From Actinomycetota bacterium (GTDB lineage Bacteria > Actinomycetota > UBA4738 > HRBIN12): 64,000 nucleotides of DNA. The notes beneath the pieces are model-generated. The model was given only the letters and a program-made list of their open reading frames with translations, was not told the DNA's origin and made no database searches. Made by a program: the position numbers and the translations under genes. The stretch covers positions 124,001 through 188,000 of the forward strand of contig BPGL01000002.1 in NCBI GenBank assembly GCA_026003015.1. Direction: 5' to 3'. Shown in pieces: positions 28,396 through 37,569 of the stretch (within the stretch, counting starts at the first letter, position 1; each line of letters opens with the position of its first letter).

Positions 28396-29285
28396 TGTCG
28401 AAACGCGGAGGGCTCGGTCGTGGGCTGTCGGCGCTGATCCCGGGGGCGACGGAGGGAGCGGAGCCCGGCCGCGGGCTCCTCGAGGTGCCGGTGCACGCCG
28501 TGGCGCCGAACCCGAAGCAGCCCCGGACCCGCTTCGACGACGAGCGGCTGGCGGAGCTCGCCGCCTCGATCCGCGAGGTGGGGATCCTGCAGCCGATCGT
28601 GGTGCGTCGCTCGGGGGAGGGCGCGTACGAGCTCGTCGCCGGCGAGCGGCGACTGCGGGCGGCCAAGCTCGCGGGCCTGGCGACGATCCCGGTGGTCCTC
28701 CGCGACAGCGACGATTCCGAGCTGCTCCGAGAGGCGCTGATCGAGAACATCCATCGGGAGGACCTGAACCCGATCGAGCTCGCGGAGGCGTTCCGACAGC
28801 TGCTCGAGGAGCTCGGCCTCACGCAGGAGGAGCTCGCCGATCGCGTCGGTGTGTCGCGGTCCCACATCGCGAACACGATCCGCCTGCTGGCGCTCCCGTT
28901 GGAGGTTCAGCAGCTCCTCGCCGACGAGAAGCTGACGGCCGGGCACGCCCGGGCGCTGCTCGGGCTCGGGGACGCCGAGGCGATGGCGACCCTGGCCCTG
29001 CGCGTGGTGGCCGAGGATCTCTCGGTCCGCCAGACCGAGGAGGCCGTGCGACGCTTCATCGACACGCCGCCCCCGGCCGAGCGGGCGGCGCGAGCCCCTC
29101 GACCCGCGGACGAGGGGCTCGCCGAGATCGAGGAGATCCTGTCCGAACAGCTCGCCACCCGGGTCACGATCCACCTGGGCGCCAAGCGGGGGGGGCGGGT
29201 CGTGATCGAGTTCGGCTCCCCCGACGACCTGGAGCGGATCGTCTCGGAGATCATCGGCTCGGGCCCGGGGATCGCGCCCGACTGA
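28395..29285 (+). CDS. parB: Chromosome-partitioning protein ParB (CTPase clamp)
   Basis: A 296-residue ParB. The start RGGLGRGLSALIP is the ParA-contact region. CTP-binding motifs GERRLRAA and ENIHREDLNPIE are intact. The helix-turn-helix TQEELADRVGVSRSHIANTI binds parS. A C-terminal dimerisation domain ends RVVIEFGSPDDLERIVSEI. Its ATG overlaps the parA stop. Confidence 0.97.
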   Translation: MSKRGGLGRGLSALIPGATEGAEPGRGLLEVPVHAVAPNPKQPRTRFDDERLAELAASIREVGILQPIVVRRSGEGAYELVAGERRLRAAKLAGLATIPVVLRDSDDSELLREALIENIHREDLNPIELAEAFRQLLEELGLTQEELADRVGVSRSHIANTIRLLALPLEVQQLLADEKLTAGHARALLGLGDAEAMATLALRVVAEDLSVRQTEEAVRRFIDTPPPAERAARAPRPADEGLAEIEEILSEQLATRVTIHLGAKRGGRVVIEFGSPDDLERIVSEIIGSGPGIAPD

Positions 29286-29310
29286 GCCGCGGGGGCGGCC
29301 CGGGACGGGC

Positions 29311-30259
29311 TCAGGATCGGGCCGAGGCCCGACCCCTCGCCGACTGTATGATGACGTCGCACAGTTTCGGAAGATCGAGCCCGTGGGCCTCGGCCGCCAT
29401 CGGCAGCAGCGAGGTCTCGGTCATCCCGGGCGAGACGTTCACCTCCAGCACCCAGGGGCGCCCCGCGTCGTCGACGATGAGGTCGACGCGGGTGAGATCG
29501 CGCAGGCCAAGGGCCTCTGCGGCGCGCGCGGCGGCGTCGGCGACCCCGGCGGCCGCGGTCGCGGACAGGCGGGCCGGCACGACGTAGTCGGTGGCGCCGG
29601 CCGTGTAGCGGGCGGCGTAGTCGTAGACGCCCGAGCGAGGATGGATCTCGACGAGGGGGAGGGGCTCCAGGGGGGTGCCGATCATCGGCGCGGCCACCTC
29701 CGTGCCCTCGACCCGGCGCTCGATGAGCGCGGCGCCGCTGAAGGAGAGCGCGGCCATGAGCGCGGGGGCGAGGCCCGCCGCCCGGTCGACGAAGCCCACC
29801 CCTAGCGCCGAGCCGCTGCGAGCGGGCTTCACGACGCAGGGAAGCCCGACCCGGTCCAGGGCGCGTTCGAGCACGGCGCCGGCGCCGAGGTCGCGCAGCG
29901 CCCAGCCCTCGATCGCGACCCACGGCGGGGTCGGCACGCCGGCCCCGGCGAGGAGGTCCTTGGCCAGGAGCTTGTCGAACGCGAGCTCGCACGCGAGCGC
30001 GGGGGGTACCGGTGTGGGGGATGGCGAGGAGGTCGAGGAGCCGCTGGACGGTGCCGTCCTCCCCTTCCTTGCCGTGCAGGCACAACCAGGCGAGGTCGGG
30101 GCGGAGCTCCTCGAGCGCGGGGGCGAGCGGCGTCGCGGCCGGGTCCAGCAGGTGCGGCTCGTGGCCGAGCGCCGTGAGCGCCTGGGCCACGCGATGGCCG
30201 CCGCGCAGGGAGACCTCCCGCTCGGGCGTGTGCCCGCCGGCGAGGACGGCGATCCTCAT
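29311..30259 (-). CDS. ddl: D-alanine-D-alanine ligase (one frameshift)
   Basis: About 315 residues after correcting one extra base in the run at 30001-30006. The N-terminal part begins MRIAVLAGGHTPEREVSLRG and includes LAWLCLHGKEGEDGTVQ. The ATP-grasp part has GLPCVVKPARSGSALGVGFV, DLTRVDLIVDDAGRPWVLEV and NVSPGMTETSLLPMAA with the metal-binding Asn. It joins two D-Ala for peptidoglycan. Its ATG overlaps the stop of the aminotransferase gene. Confidence 0.93.
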
Positions 30260-31488
30260 CGCCGCCGAAGGCTCTCGTACAGCCGCGCTTCGTCCTCCAA
30301 GAGCGCGCCGAGGCGTTCGATCCCCTCGCGGATGCGCTCCTCGGTGGGATGGCAGAAGGCGAGGCGGAGCTGGTTCGAGCCCCGCCCGTCGGGGTAGAAC
30401 GCGGTCCCGGGCACGTAGGCGACGAGGCGCTCGACCGCCGCGGCGAGCATCGCCTTCGTGTCGAGCCACTCCGGCAGGGTCACCCAGACGTAGAAGCCGC
30501 CCGCGGGCCGGGTCCAGCGAGCGGTGGGCGGGAACCGGGCCGCGATCGCGTCGAGCATGGCGTCGCGCCGCCGCCGGTAGCGCTCGACGAGGTCGGCGAG
30601 CACGCGGCGCCAGCGCGCCTCGTCGGCGAACCACCGCTCGGTGAGCACCATGCCGAGGTTCGAACCGCACAGGTCGGCGGCCTCCTTCGCGAGGACCAAA
30701 CGCTGCACGACGCTTGGCGCGGCCAGCGCCCAGCCGACGCGCACGCCCGGCGCGAAGGTCTTCGAGACCGTGCCGAGGTAGATGACGTTGTCGGGGTCCA
30801 TCGAGCGAAGCGTCGGCAGCGGTTCCCCGTCGAAGCGCAGGAGTCCGTAGGGGTTGTCCTCGATGATCGGGATCCCGGCCTCGCGGCACAGGCCGACGAG
30901 GTGGCGCCGACGAGCGTATGACATCGTCACACCGGAGGGGTTCCCGAAGTTCGGCACCGTGTACACGAAGGTCGGGCGCTGCCCCCGGACGAGGGCCCGT
31001 TCGAGCTGCTCGACGACCATCCCGTCGTCGTCGAGGTCGATCGTGAGGTAGCGCGGCTCGTACGCGGAGAAGGCCGACAGCGCGCCGACGTAGGCGGGGG
31101 CTTCGACGGCGATCAGGTCACCGGGGTCGATGAAGATCCTCCCGAGCAGGTCGAGGGCCTGCTGGGCGCCGGCGGTGACGACGACGTCCTCGGGGTCGGC
31201 CTCCACGCCCTCGGCGGCCATGAGCGCGGTGAGCGCCTCGCGCAGGGCGGGCAGGCCCTGGCCGCCGCCGTACTGCAGGGCGGTCTCGGCGCTGGCCGCG
31301 AGGACGTCGTCGAGGACCGAGGCGAGCTGGTCGCGGGGCAGCGTGTCGATGGCGGGCATCCCGCCAGCGAGGGAGACCACCTCGGGGCGCGAGGCGACCG
31401 CGAACAGGGCGCGGACCTCCGAGGCGGTCATGCCGGCCGCGCGTCGCGCGTACCGGTCGACGAACCGGTCGATCGAGACCTCGGCCAT
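30256..31488 (-). CDS. PLP-dependent aminotransferase (class I, MocR/2-aminoadipate type)
   Basis: A 410-residue fold-type I aminotransferase. It has PEVVSLAGGMPAIDTLP near the N terminus, ALQYGGGQGLPALREAL, the GIPIIEDNPYGLLRF Asp/Tyr block and the PLP lysine in GTVSKTFAPGVRVGW. These are typical of the LysN/AraT-like group that handles aromatic or alpha-aminoadipate substrates. It is translated just ahead of ddl; substrate unproven. Confidence 0.88.
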   Translation of the reverse strand: MAEVSIDRFVDRYARRAAGMTASEVRALFAVASRPEVVSLAGGMPAIDTLPRDQLASVLDDVLAASAETALQYGGGQGLPALREALTALMAAEGVEADPEDVVVTAGAQQALDLLGRIFIDPGDLIAVEAPAYVGALSAFSAYEPRYLTIDLDDDGMVVEQLERALVRGQRPTFVYTVPNFGNPSGVTMSYARRRHLVGLCREAGIPIIEDNPYGLLRFDGEPLPTLRSMDPDNVIYLGTVSKTFAPGVRVGWALAAPSVVQRLVLAKEAADLCGSNLGMVLTERWFADEARWRRVLADLVERYRRRRDAMLDAIAARFPPTARWTRPAGGFYVWVTLPEWLDTKAMLAAAVERLVAYVPGTAFYPDGRGSNQLRLAFCHPTEERIREGIERLGALLEDEARLYESLRRR

Positions 31489-31550
31489 CGGGGGCGCCCA
31501 GGGTACCACCCACCCCGGCGCGGACCTCGCAGGCGGGTAGCCTGACGACC

Positions 31551-31715
31551 GTGAACGACGCGGGCGCCGAGGGGCGAGCCGGGGACGAGCGCGGGCCGAG
31601 CGAGGTCTCGCGGCTCGGGCGGGCCCTCGCGCTGGGCGTCGGGCTCGGGATCGTGCTGCTGCTCCTGGCCCGCCCGCGGTCCGAGCGTCGACCCGACCCG
31701 CCGGCCAACCCCTAG
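31551..31715 (+). CDS. 54-residue single-helix membrane protein
   Basis: A short plus-strand gene (GTG start) with a polar acidic N terminus, one hydrophobic helix (GVGLGIVLLLLARP) and a basic proline-rich end (RSERRPDPPANP). It converges on the cwlM-like gene, whose stop lies nine bases further on. Coding bias agrees with the neighbours. No family is recognised, and mycobacteria have a small unassigned gene in a similar place. Confidence 0.5.
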   Translation: MNDAGAEGRAGDERGPSEVSRLGRALALGVGLGIVLLLLARPRSERRPDPPANP

Positions 31716-31724
31716 GACGAACCC

Positions 31725-32789
31725 CTAGGAGCGGAAGAACCGCCGGATCCCGGCCGCGACCGCCCGGGCCACGCGATCGGGCTCGAGCAACCGGGCGGCC
31801 TCGGGGTCGTCGAGGGCCGCCGGCTCGACCTGCACGGCCGGCATCCGGGTCTCGCGCAGGATCGTCGCCGACAGCCGCTGCAGGCGCCCCCGGCGTCCCA
31901 GCGCCTCCTCGAGCTCGTGCAGGACGAGGCCGGCCAGGCGCATCCCGACGGGGGAGTGGGACCGGTCGGTGCCGAAGTAGGAGCACGTGGGGCCGGAGCC
32001 CCCGGCCCCGACGTGCAGGCCGACGCACAGCGCCGCGCCGAGCGCGTTGGCGCGCCGCGCCCGTTCGGCCGCCGAGACGTCCTCGTCGGCCCCGGCGAGG
32101 ACCTCGGGGCGCGCCCCGACGGATGCCAGCTCGCGCGCCAGCGCGGCCGCGATCGACCGGCACGTCGCCGCGGACTCGCCGATCGGTCCGGGATCGATCG
32201 CGATCGTCTGACCGGCGATGGGCGCGCGCATCCGACGCAGCTCCTCGCGCTCGCGGACGACGGCCCGGCTGGGGGCGCGCTCCTGCGGGCGCATCCGCTC
32301 GAGCGTGGCGATCGTGTGGAGGCCGACGACCCCGTCGGGCTCCTGACCGACGTTGCGCTGGAACTCGCGCACGGCGGCGTCGGTCTGCTGGCCGTGGACC
32401 CCGTCCTCGCGCCCCGCGTCGAACCCGAGCACGTTGAGCTTGCGCTGCAGTTCGCGGACGTCGTCCCCTCGGAAGGGCGGCTCGCGCAGGTACAGGGTTC
32501 GGTCGCCCAGCCGCCAGCTCGCCTCCACGAGCTGGCCCCACGTGTCGGGGCCGACGATCCCGTCGACGCGCAGCGCCCGGCGCGCCTGGAACGCGCGGAC
32601 CGCCGCCTCGGTCGAGGGGCCGAACCGCCCGTCGAGCTCGCGTTCGTCGATCCGTTCTCCGAGGCCGAGCAGTCGCTGCTGGATGTCGCGCACGGCCGCG
32701 CCGTGGTCCCCGGTCCGGAAGCTGCGCACCCGACGAGTCTGCGGCCGCCCAGGCGCGGCGGCAACGTGCCCGCGCGCACGGGCGTTCAC
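31725..32789 (-). CDS. cwlM: CwlM-like amidase-fold protein with two peptidoglycan-binding domains
   Basis: A 354-residue protein with two PG_binding_1 domains (FGPSTEAAVRAFQARRALRV and NVGQEPDGVVGLHTIATLER). An N-acetylmuramoyl-L-alanine amidase-3 domain follows (AIDPGPIGESAATCRSIAAA). The first zinc motif of active amidases is DPGHGG; here the His is missing (DPGPIGE), as in mycobacterial CwlM. CwlM there regulates MurA and lipid-II flux rather than cutting wall. The gene lies between parB and trxA as in mycobacteria. The upstream GTG (32789) is used; a GTG at 32729 giving VRSFRTGDHG is also plausible. Confidence 0.85.
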   Translation of the reverse strand: MNARARGHVAAAPGRPQTRRVRSFRTGDHGAAVRDIQQRLLGLGERIDERELDGRFGPSTEAAVRAFQARRALRVDGIVGPDTWGQLVEASWRLGDRTLYLREPPFRGDDVRELQRKLNVLGFDAGREDGVHGQQTDAAVREFQRNVGQEPDGVVGLHTIATLERMRPQERAPSRAVVREREELRRMRAPIAGQTIAIDPGPIGESAATCRSIAAALARELASVGARPEVLAGADEDVSAAERARRANALGAALCVGLHVGAGGSGPTCSYFGTDRSHSPVGMRLAGLVLHELEEALGRRGRLQRLSATILRETRMPAVQVEPAALDDPEAARLLEPDRVARAVAAGIRRFFRS

Positions 32790-32814
32790 CGCCCGGCGTC
32801 GGGCGGCGGCGGCC

Positions 32815-33153
32815 TCAGGCTCCGGCCGTTGACCGGAGGTGCGGCGTGATGTCCTTGAGGATCGCGTCCTTGGGCCTCGCGCCGATCACGCGGGCGACCT
32901 CCTCGCCGTCCTTGAACAGGATGAGGCTCGGGATCGACATCACGCCGTAGCGCCGCGTGGCCTCGGGGTTCTCGTCGATGTTGAGCTTGGCGACCTTGAG
33001 GGTCTCGCCAGCTTCCTCCCCGATCTCCTCGACCACCGGGGAGACCATGTGGCACGGGACGCACCACTCGGCCCAGAAATCGACGAGGACCGGCGTCTCG
33101 GAGGCGAGGACGGTGCGGTCGAAGTCCTGGTCGGTCACGTTGCCGATGTTCAT
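32815..33153 (-). CDS. trxA: Thioredoxin
   Basis: A 112-residue thioredoxin with the active site FWAEWCVPCHM, the IDENPEATRRYGVMSIPSL block with the cis-Pro, and FKDGEEVARVIGA. The active site is Cys-Val-Pro-Cys rather than Cys-Gly-Pro-Cys, which is a minor variant. It works with the adjacent reductase, 55 bases upstream. Confidence 0.95.
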   Translation of the reverse strand: MNIGNVTDQDFDRTVLASETPVLVDFWAEWCVPCHMVSPVVEEIGEEAGETLKVAKLNIDENPEATRRYGVMSIPSLILFKDGEEVARVIGARPKDAILKDITPHLRSTAGA

Positions 33154-33208
33154 GCTCGCTCCTGGGTAGACGTCGGCTCCGTCGGGCGACGGAGCCGGTG
33201 GCATGCTC

Positions 33209-34201
33209 TCACAACGTCGGGGGCCCTGCGGGCATTCCCGCGGACGCCTCATCGGAGCGCAGCTCATGGGCGCGTTCCTCGAGGAACCGCTCGGCGTCCA
33301 TCGCCGCCTTGCACCCCTGGCCGGCTGCGGTCACGGCCTGGCGGTAGAGGCGGTCGGTCACGTCGCCGGCGGCGAACACGCCCGGCACGCTCGTCGTCGT
33401 GCGGGGCTCGGCGACCACGATGTAGCCGTCCGGATCGAGTTCGAGCTGTCCTCGGAACAGCGCCGTGTTCGGGTCGTGGCCGATGGCGACGAACACGCCG
33501 TCGATCGGGACCTCCTCGGTCGCCCCCGTCACGACGTCGCGGAGCCGGACGCCGGTCACGGCGTCGTCCCCGAGGATCTCCTCGACGACCGCGTTCCAGC
33601 GCACCTCGATCTTCGGGTTCGCGAGCGCGCGCTCGGCCATGATCCGCGAGGCGCGGAAGGCGTCGCGCCGGTGCACGATCGTGACCCGGCTCGCGAAGCG
33701 CGTGAGGAAGGTCGCCTCCTCCATCGCGGTGTCGCCGCCTCCCACGACGATCAGCTCACGGTCGCGGAAGAAGAAGCCGTCGCACGTGGCGCACGCGCTC
33801 ACGCCGCGACCGCGGAGCTTGTCCTCGCCCGGCACGCCGAGCCAGCGCGCCGACGCGCCGGTGGCGACGATCAGGGTCGCCGCGCGCCACACGTCGTCGC
33901 CGGCGCGCACGACGAACGGGCGCTCGGACAGGTCCACCTCCGTGACGTGGGCGGCGACGAGCTCGGCTCCGAAGCGCTGGGCCTGCTCGGCCATCTTGTC
34001 CATGAGCTCGGGCCCGAGGATCCCCTGCGGGAAACCGGGGTAGTTCTCCACGTCGGTCGTCAGCATCAGCTGGCCGCCTGCGTCAAGGCCCTTCACTACG
34101 AGCGGCTGCAGCCCCGCGCGCGCCGAGTACAGCGCAGCGGTGTACCCGGCCGGACCGGAGCCCAGCACGATCACGTCACGGACGGCGTCCATCGTCGGCA
34201 T
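33209..34201 (-). CDS. trxB: Thioredoxin reductase
   Basis: A 330-residue flavoprotein with FAD motif [20 protein letters not shown], the redox site [17 protein letters not shown] motif [17 protein letters not shown], and the C-terminal [15 protein letters not shown]. It reduces thioredoxin using NADPH. Confidence 0.97.
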   Translation of the reverse strand: MPTMDAVRDVIVLGSGPAGYTAALYSARAGLQPLVVKGLDAGGQLMLTTDVENYPGFPQGILGPELMDKMAEQAQRFGAELVAAHVTEVDLSERPFVVRAGDDVWRAATLIVATGASARWLGVPGEDKLRGRGVSACATCDGFFFRDRELIVVGGGDTAMEEATFLTRFASRVTIVHRRDAFRASRIMAERALANPKIEVRWNAVVEEILGDDAVTGVRLRDVVTGATEEVPIDGVFVAIGHDPNTALFRGQLELDPDGYIVVAEPRTTTSVPGVFAAGDVTDRLYRQAVTAAGQGCKAAMDAERFLEERAHELRSDEASAGMPAGPPTL

Positions 34202-34274
34202 CCTCCCACACCCCGAACGCCGGCGGTCGGCGGAACCTTCCCCGCCGCGGCGGCCCCACCGGCGCGCCGCGGGC

Positions 34275-34982
34275 TCACAGGCGCGCGGCGGCGGAGGAGA
34301 GCAGGGTGCAGTCCCCGCGCGAGGCGGCGACGACCTGGACGGCCTCGGGGCGGGCCGGGTCCGCTCCCGTCACGAACACCCCGATCCAGGCGGGGACGCC
34401 CGAGAGGCGTGCGACGAACAGACGCACGGGCTCGGCCGTCACCCCGGGCATGGCTGTGCGCAGGCAGGCGATGGCCTCGTCGGCCGACAGGGCGGTCGTC
34501 TCGGCCGCGAACTCCTCGCCGACGGCCGGCGCGCCCTCGGCGGTCGGCTGAGCGCGGCTCGTACGGGCCGCCGCGGCGAGCTCGGCGAGGTCCCGGGGCT
34601 CGAGCTCGCTGGCGATGCGCTCGACCGCCGGCGCCGCGACGTCCTCGGGAGCTCCGGCTCGATCGGCGACGAGCGGTGGCGGGCCGCCGAGCCTGGGGAG
34701 CGCGATCGCCAGGGCGAGCACGGCGGCCGCGATCCCGGCGACGGCGGCGGGCCAGCGTCCCCACCCCGGCCGGGCGTGGGCCTCGGCCCGGACCCGGCTT
34801 CCGAGCTCCGCGGGCACGTCGGGGGTCGGGAGGTTCCGGAGCGCGGCCCGGGCCCGCCGCGCGAGGTCCAGCTCCTCGCGGCAGCGCGCGCAGCCCGCGA
34901 GATGGGCCTCGAGCTCCGCGCGCTCGGGGTCGCGCAGGGAGCCGTCGGCCGCCGCGGCCAGGAGCTCCTCGGGATGGGTCAT
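34275..34982 (-). CDS. Membrane anti-sigma factor with zinc-finger domain
   Basis: A 235-residue protein. The N-terminal [20 protein letters not shown] has the H-x3-C-x2-C motif of zinc anti-sigma domains. A membrane helix follows at about 85-103 ([18 protein letters not shown]), then an outside domain of about 130 residues. Its ATG overlaps the sigma-factor stop. It should hold the adjacent ECF sigma factor inactive until a signal at the envelope or a redox change. Confidence 0.9.
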   Translation of the reverse strand: MTHPEELLAAAADGSLRDPERAELEAHLAGCARCREELDLARRARAALRNLPTPDVPAELGSRVRAEAHARPGWGRWPAAVAGIAAAVLALAIALPRLGGPPPLVADRAGAPEDVAAPAVERIASELEPRDLAELAAAARTSRAQPTAEGAPAVGEEFAAETTALSADEAIACLRTAMPGVTAEPVRLFVARLSGVPAWIGVFVTGADPARPEAVQVVAASRGDCTLLSSAAARL

Positions 34983-35572
34983 CGCTCCTCCTTGGACGCC
35001 GGAGGCGGGGCGGTCGGTTCCGCGGACGCGAGCCCCATCGCGCGAGCGAGGGCGACCCGACCGCGGTGCACGCGCGACTTCACGGTCCCCACCGCCACCC
35101 CGAGGATCGCCGCGATCTCCTCGTAGGGCAGGTCCTCCACGTCGGCGAGCACGAGCGCCGCCCGGAACTCCTCCGGGATCCGCGCGAGGGCCGCCGCGGC
35201 GTCCAGCCGACCGACGACCGCCTCCGCGTGGTCGGGCAGGGGCGGCTCGGGGGCCGGCGCGTCCTCGTGGGGACCGACGACGGCCAGGTGCGGAGCCCGG
35301 GCGCGGCGACGGAGCACGTCGTGGCTCGCGTTCACCGCGATCCGGTGCAGCCACGTGGTGAAGGCTGCGTCGCCTCGGAAACGGTCGAGCGTGCGGAAGG
35401 CGGCCACGAAGGCCTCCTGAGCGGCGTCGAGCGCGTCCTCCGGGTCGCCCACGATCCGCAGGCACACGCGGAAGACCCGAGCGCGGTGGCGTTCGACGAG
35501 CTCGTCGAAGGCCCGACGGTCGCCGTCGAGGAACCGGCGGACGAGCGCGTGATCGGTCGGGGCGCCGCCCAC
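34979..35572 (-). CDS. ECF sigma factor (SigM-like)
   Basis: A 197-residue sigma-70 family factor. Region 2 is FDELVERHRARVFRVCLRIV with AFTTWLHRIAVNASHDVLRR, region 4 EEIAAILGVAVGTVKSRVHR. The position between murJ and trxB matches mycobacterial sigM. Such factors govern envelope or disulfide stress, and co-location with thioredoxin genes suggests these targets. Confidence 0.93.
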   Translation of the reverse strand: MGGAPTDHALVRRFLDGDRRAFDELVERHRARVFRVCLRIVGDPEDALDAAQEAFVAAFRTLDRFRGDAAFTTWLHRIAVNASHDVLRRRARAPHLAVVGPHEDAPAPEPPLPDHAEAVVGRLDAAAALARIPEEFRAALVLADVEDLPYEEIAAILGVAVGTVKSRVHRGRVALARAMGLASAEPTAPPPASKEER

Positions 35573-35581
35573 GGCCCGACG

Positions 35582-35983
35582 CTACAGCCCGCCGGGGCGG
35601 ACGGTCTCCTCCGCACGAACGACCGTGAACGGTTGCGTGAAGGGGATCCGGTCCGCCACGAGGGTCGAGGCCTGCGCGCGGAGCGTGATCGTCACGGCGC
35701 CGTCGTCGTCGATCCGGCACCACCGGCGGGGCAGGTGGGCGTTCGGTGCGCGCTCGTCCACCACCTCCTCGGCCTCATCACAGGCCTGGTCCTCGCCGAC
35801 CCGACGCGACAGGGCCGACACGGCGGCGCTCGCCGCGACCGTCGCCACATCGGCGAGCCGGAAGCGCGCGAACAGGACCGCGACGGTGTCGACGACCGCG
35901 ACGCCGAGGAGAGCGACGACGAGCAGCCAGGTCACGATGAGCCGTCCGACGACGCCGTCCTCGCCCTCGATCCGCCTCCTCAC
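35582..35983 (-). CDS. Small exported protein, TadE-like
   Basis: A 133-residue protein whose GTG start overlaps the murJ stop (GTGA), with GGAGG upstream. An N-terminal helix (VGRLIVTWLLVVALLGVAVV) and a following ATVAASAAVSALSRR segment resemble TadE/pilin-like pseudopilin starts. The rest is a beta-rich domain with two Cys (DQACDE and RRWCRIDDDG). Function unknown; it may be co-expressed with murJ. Confidence 0.65.
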   Translation of the reverse strand: MRRRIEGEDGVVGRLIVTWLLVVALLGVAVVDTVAVLFARFRLADVATVAASAAVSALSRRVGEDQACDEAEEVVDERAPNAHLPRRWCRIDDDGAVTITLRAQASTLVADRIPFTQPFTVVRAEETVRPGGL

Positions 35984-37569
35984 GGGCCCCACCTCCTGCG
36001 CAGGGCCGCGGTCACCTCGCGGACCTCGCCGATCCGCACGATAGAGGCGGCGAGCGCGAAGACAAGCACCCCGACGGCGACGGCCGCCGCCACCTGGATC
36101 GGGGCGGCCAGGTGGGCGAGGACGCGCCCCGTGGCCCAGGCCGCAACGCCGGTGAGGGCCGCAGCCATCGTCGTGCGCACGAGCGTGTCGACGATGCGCC
36201 CGCCCTCCAGCCGGCCGATGCGACGGCGCAGCAGGACGAGCAGCGCCCCGGAGCCGACGAGGTAGGACGCCGCGTGGGCCAGCGCCATCCCCTGCACGCC
36301 GAGGTCGAGCACGATCGCGAGGACCACGGCGGCGCCGACGTTGACGACCGCGGCGCCGACGTTCACGAGGGCGGGCGTGCGCGCGTCCTGGGTCGCGTAG
36401 GAGGCCCGGGTGAGCAGCTGGAAGGCCGAGAAGAAGGGCAGCCCGAGCGCGAAGGCCTGCAGGACGCGCCCGACGAGCTCGGCGTCCGACGTCGCGGTGA
36501 GGCCGCGCTCGAGCACGAGGCGCGCGATCGGCACCCCGATCGCAACGAGACCCGCCGCTGCGGGGATCATCACGACGCTCGTGTCCCGGGCTCCGCGGGA
36601 CACGAGCGCGGCCAGCCCCGCGCGGTCCCGGGCGGCCCAGCGGTCGGCCATCGCCGGCACGAGGGCGGTGATGATCGAGACCGCCACGACCGCGTGCGGC
36701 AGGGAGAACATCAGGAAGGCCCACTGGTAGGCGGTCAGCGCCCCCGGCTCGAGCCCGTTGTTGATCCTGACGACGATCGCGTAGGCGAGCTGGTTCGCCG
36801 CCACGTAGAGGAACACCCACGAGGCGAGACGGACGAGCCGTCCGAGCGCGGGGTGTCGCAGCCCCCCCTGGGGGCGCCAGCGGAACCCGACCGCCCGAAG
36901 CGAGGGCCACAGAGCCACGGTCATCGCGACGATGCCGAGCGTCGTCCCGGCGCCCAAGAGCAGCCGCTGGGCGCCCGTCACCTCGTCGATCGTGGCGGCG
37001 GCGCCGTCGCGCAGCGCCGCGTAGGCCAGGACCGTGACGATGACGGTGAGGTTGTTCAGCACGGGAGCGAACATCGGGGCGGCGAAACGCCCCTCGGCGT
37101 TCAAGATCCCGGCGGCGATCGCGCCGATCCCGTAGAACACGACCTGGGGCATGAACCAGCGGAGCAGGTAGGTGGCCAGGGCCAGTCGCTCGGCCCCGGC
37201 GTCGCCGAGGTAGAGGCGCGCGACGACGGGCGCGAGGGCGATGCCCAGCACGGCGAGGGCGGCCAGCGCGACGGCAGCGCCGGTGAGCACGCGCCGGGCG
37301 AGGTCCCAGGCGTCGTCTCGGCCGCGCTCGCGGCGCCACGAGACGAACACGGGGATGAACACCGACGTGAGCACGCCGCCGAGGGCCAGCTCGTAGAGGA
37401 TGTTCGGGGCCGTGTTCGCCGTGTTGTAGGTGTCGGCCAGCCCGGACGCGCTGACCCCCAACGCCCACGCGAGCGCCGAGACCCGCAGGAGCCCCGTGAG
37501 GCGGGAGAGCACGGTGCCAGCCGTCATCAGGGCGGCGTTGCGGGCGTAGGCGGGGGGTACCTCGCTCAT
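35980..37569 (-). CDS. murJ: Lipid II flippase MurJ (MviN)
   Basis: A 529-residue polytopic protein with about 14 helices. Family marks are MTAGTVLSRLTGLLRVSALAW, NILYELALGGVLTSVFIPVF, and FMPQVVFYGIGAIAAGILNA. It flips lipid II for cell-wall synthesis. It lies between the DUF6049-like gene and the sigma-factor block, as in mycobacteria. Unlike mycobacterial MviN it has no C-terminal pseudokinase extension, since it stops soon after the last helix. Confidence 0.95.
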   Translation of the reverse strand: MSEVPPAYARNAALMTAGTVLSRLTGLLRVSALAWALGVSASGLADTYNTANTAPNILYELALGGVLTSVFIPVFVSWRRERGRDDAWDLARRVLTGAAVALAALAVLGIALAPVVARLYLGDAGAERLALATYLLRWFMPQVVFYGIGAIAAGILNAEGRFAAPMFAPVLNNLTVIVTVLAYAALRDGAAATIDEVTGAQRLLLGAGTTLGIVAMTVALWPSLRAVGFRWRPQGGLRHPALGRLVRLASWVFLYVAANQLAYAIVVRINNGLEPGALTAYQWAFLMFSLPHAVVAVSIITALVPAMADRWAARDRAGLAALVSRGARDTSVVMIPAAAGLVAIGVPIARLVLERGLTATSDAELVGRVLQAFALGLPFFSAFQLLTRASYATQDARTPALVNVGAAVVNVGAAVVLAIVLDLGVQGMALAHAASYLVGSGALLVLLRRRIGRLEGGRIVDTLVRTTMAAALTGVAAWATGRVLAHLAAPIQVAAAVAVGVLVFALAASIVRIGEVREVTAALRRRWGP

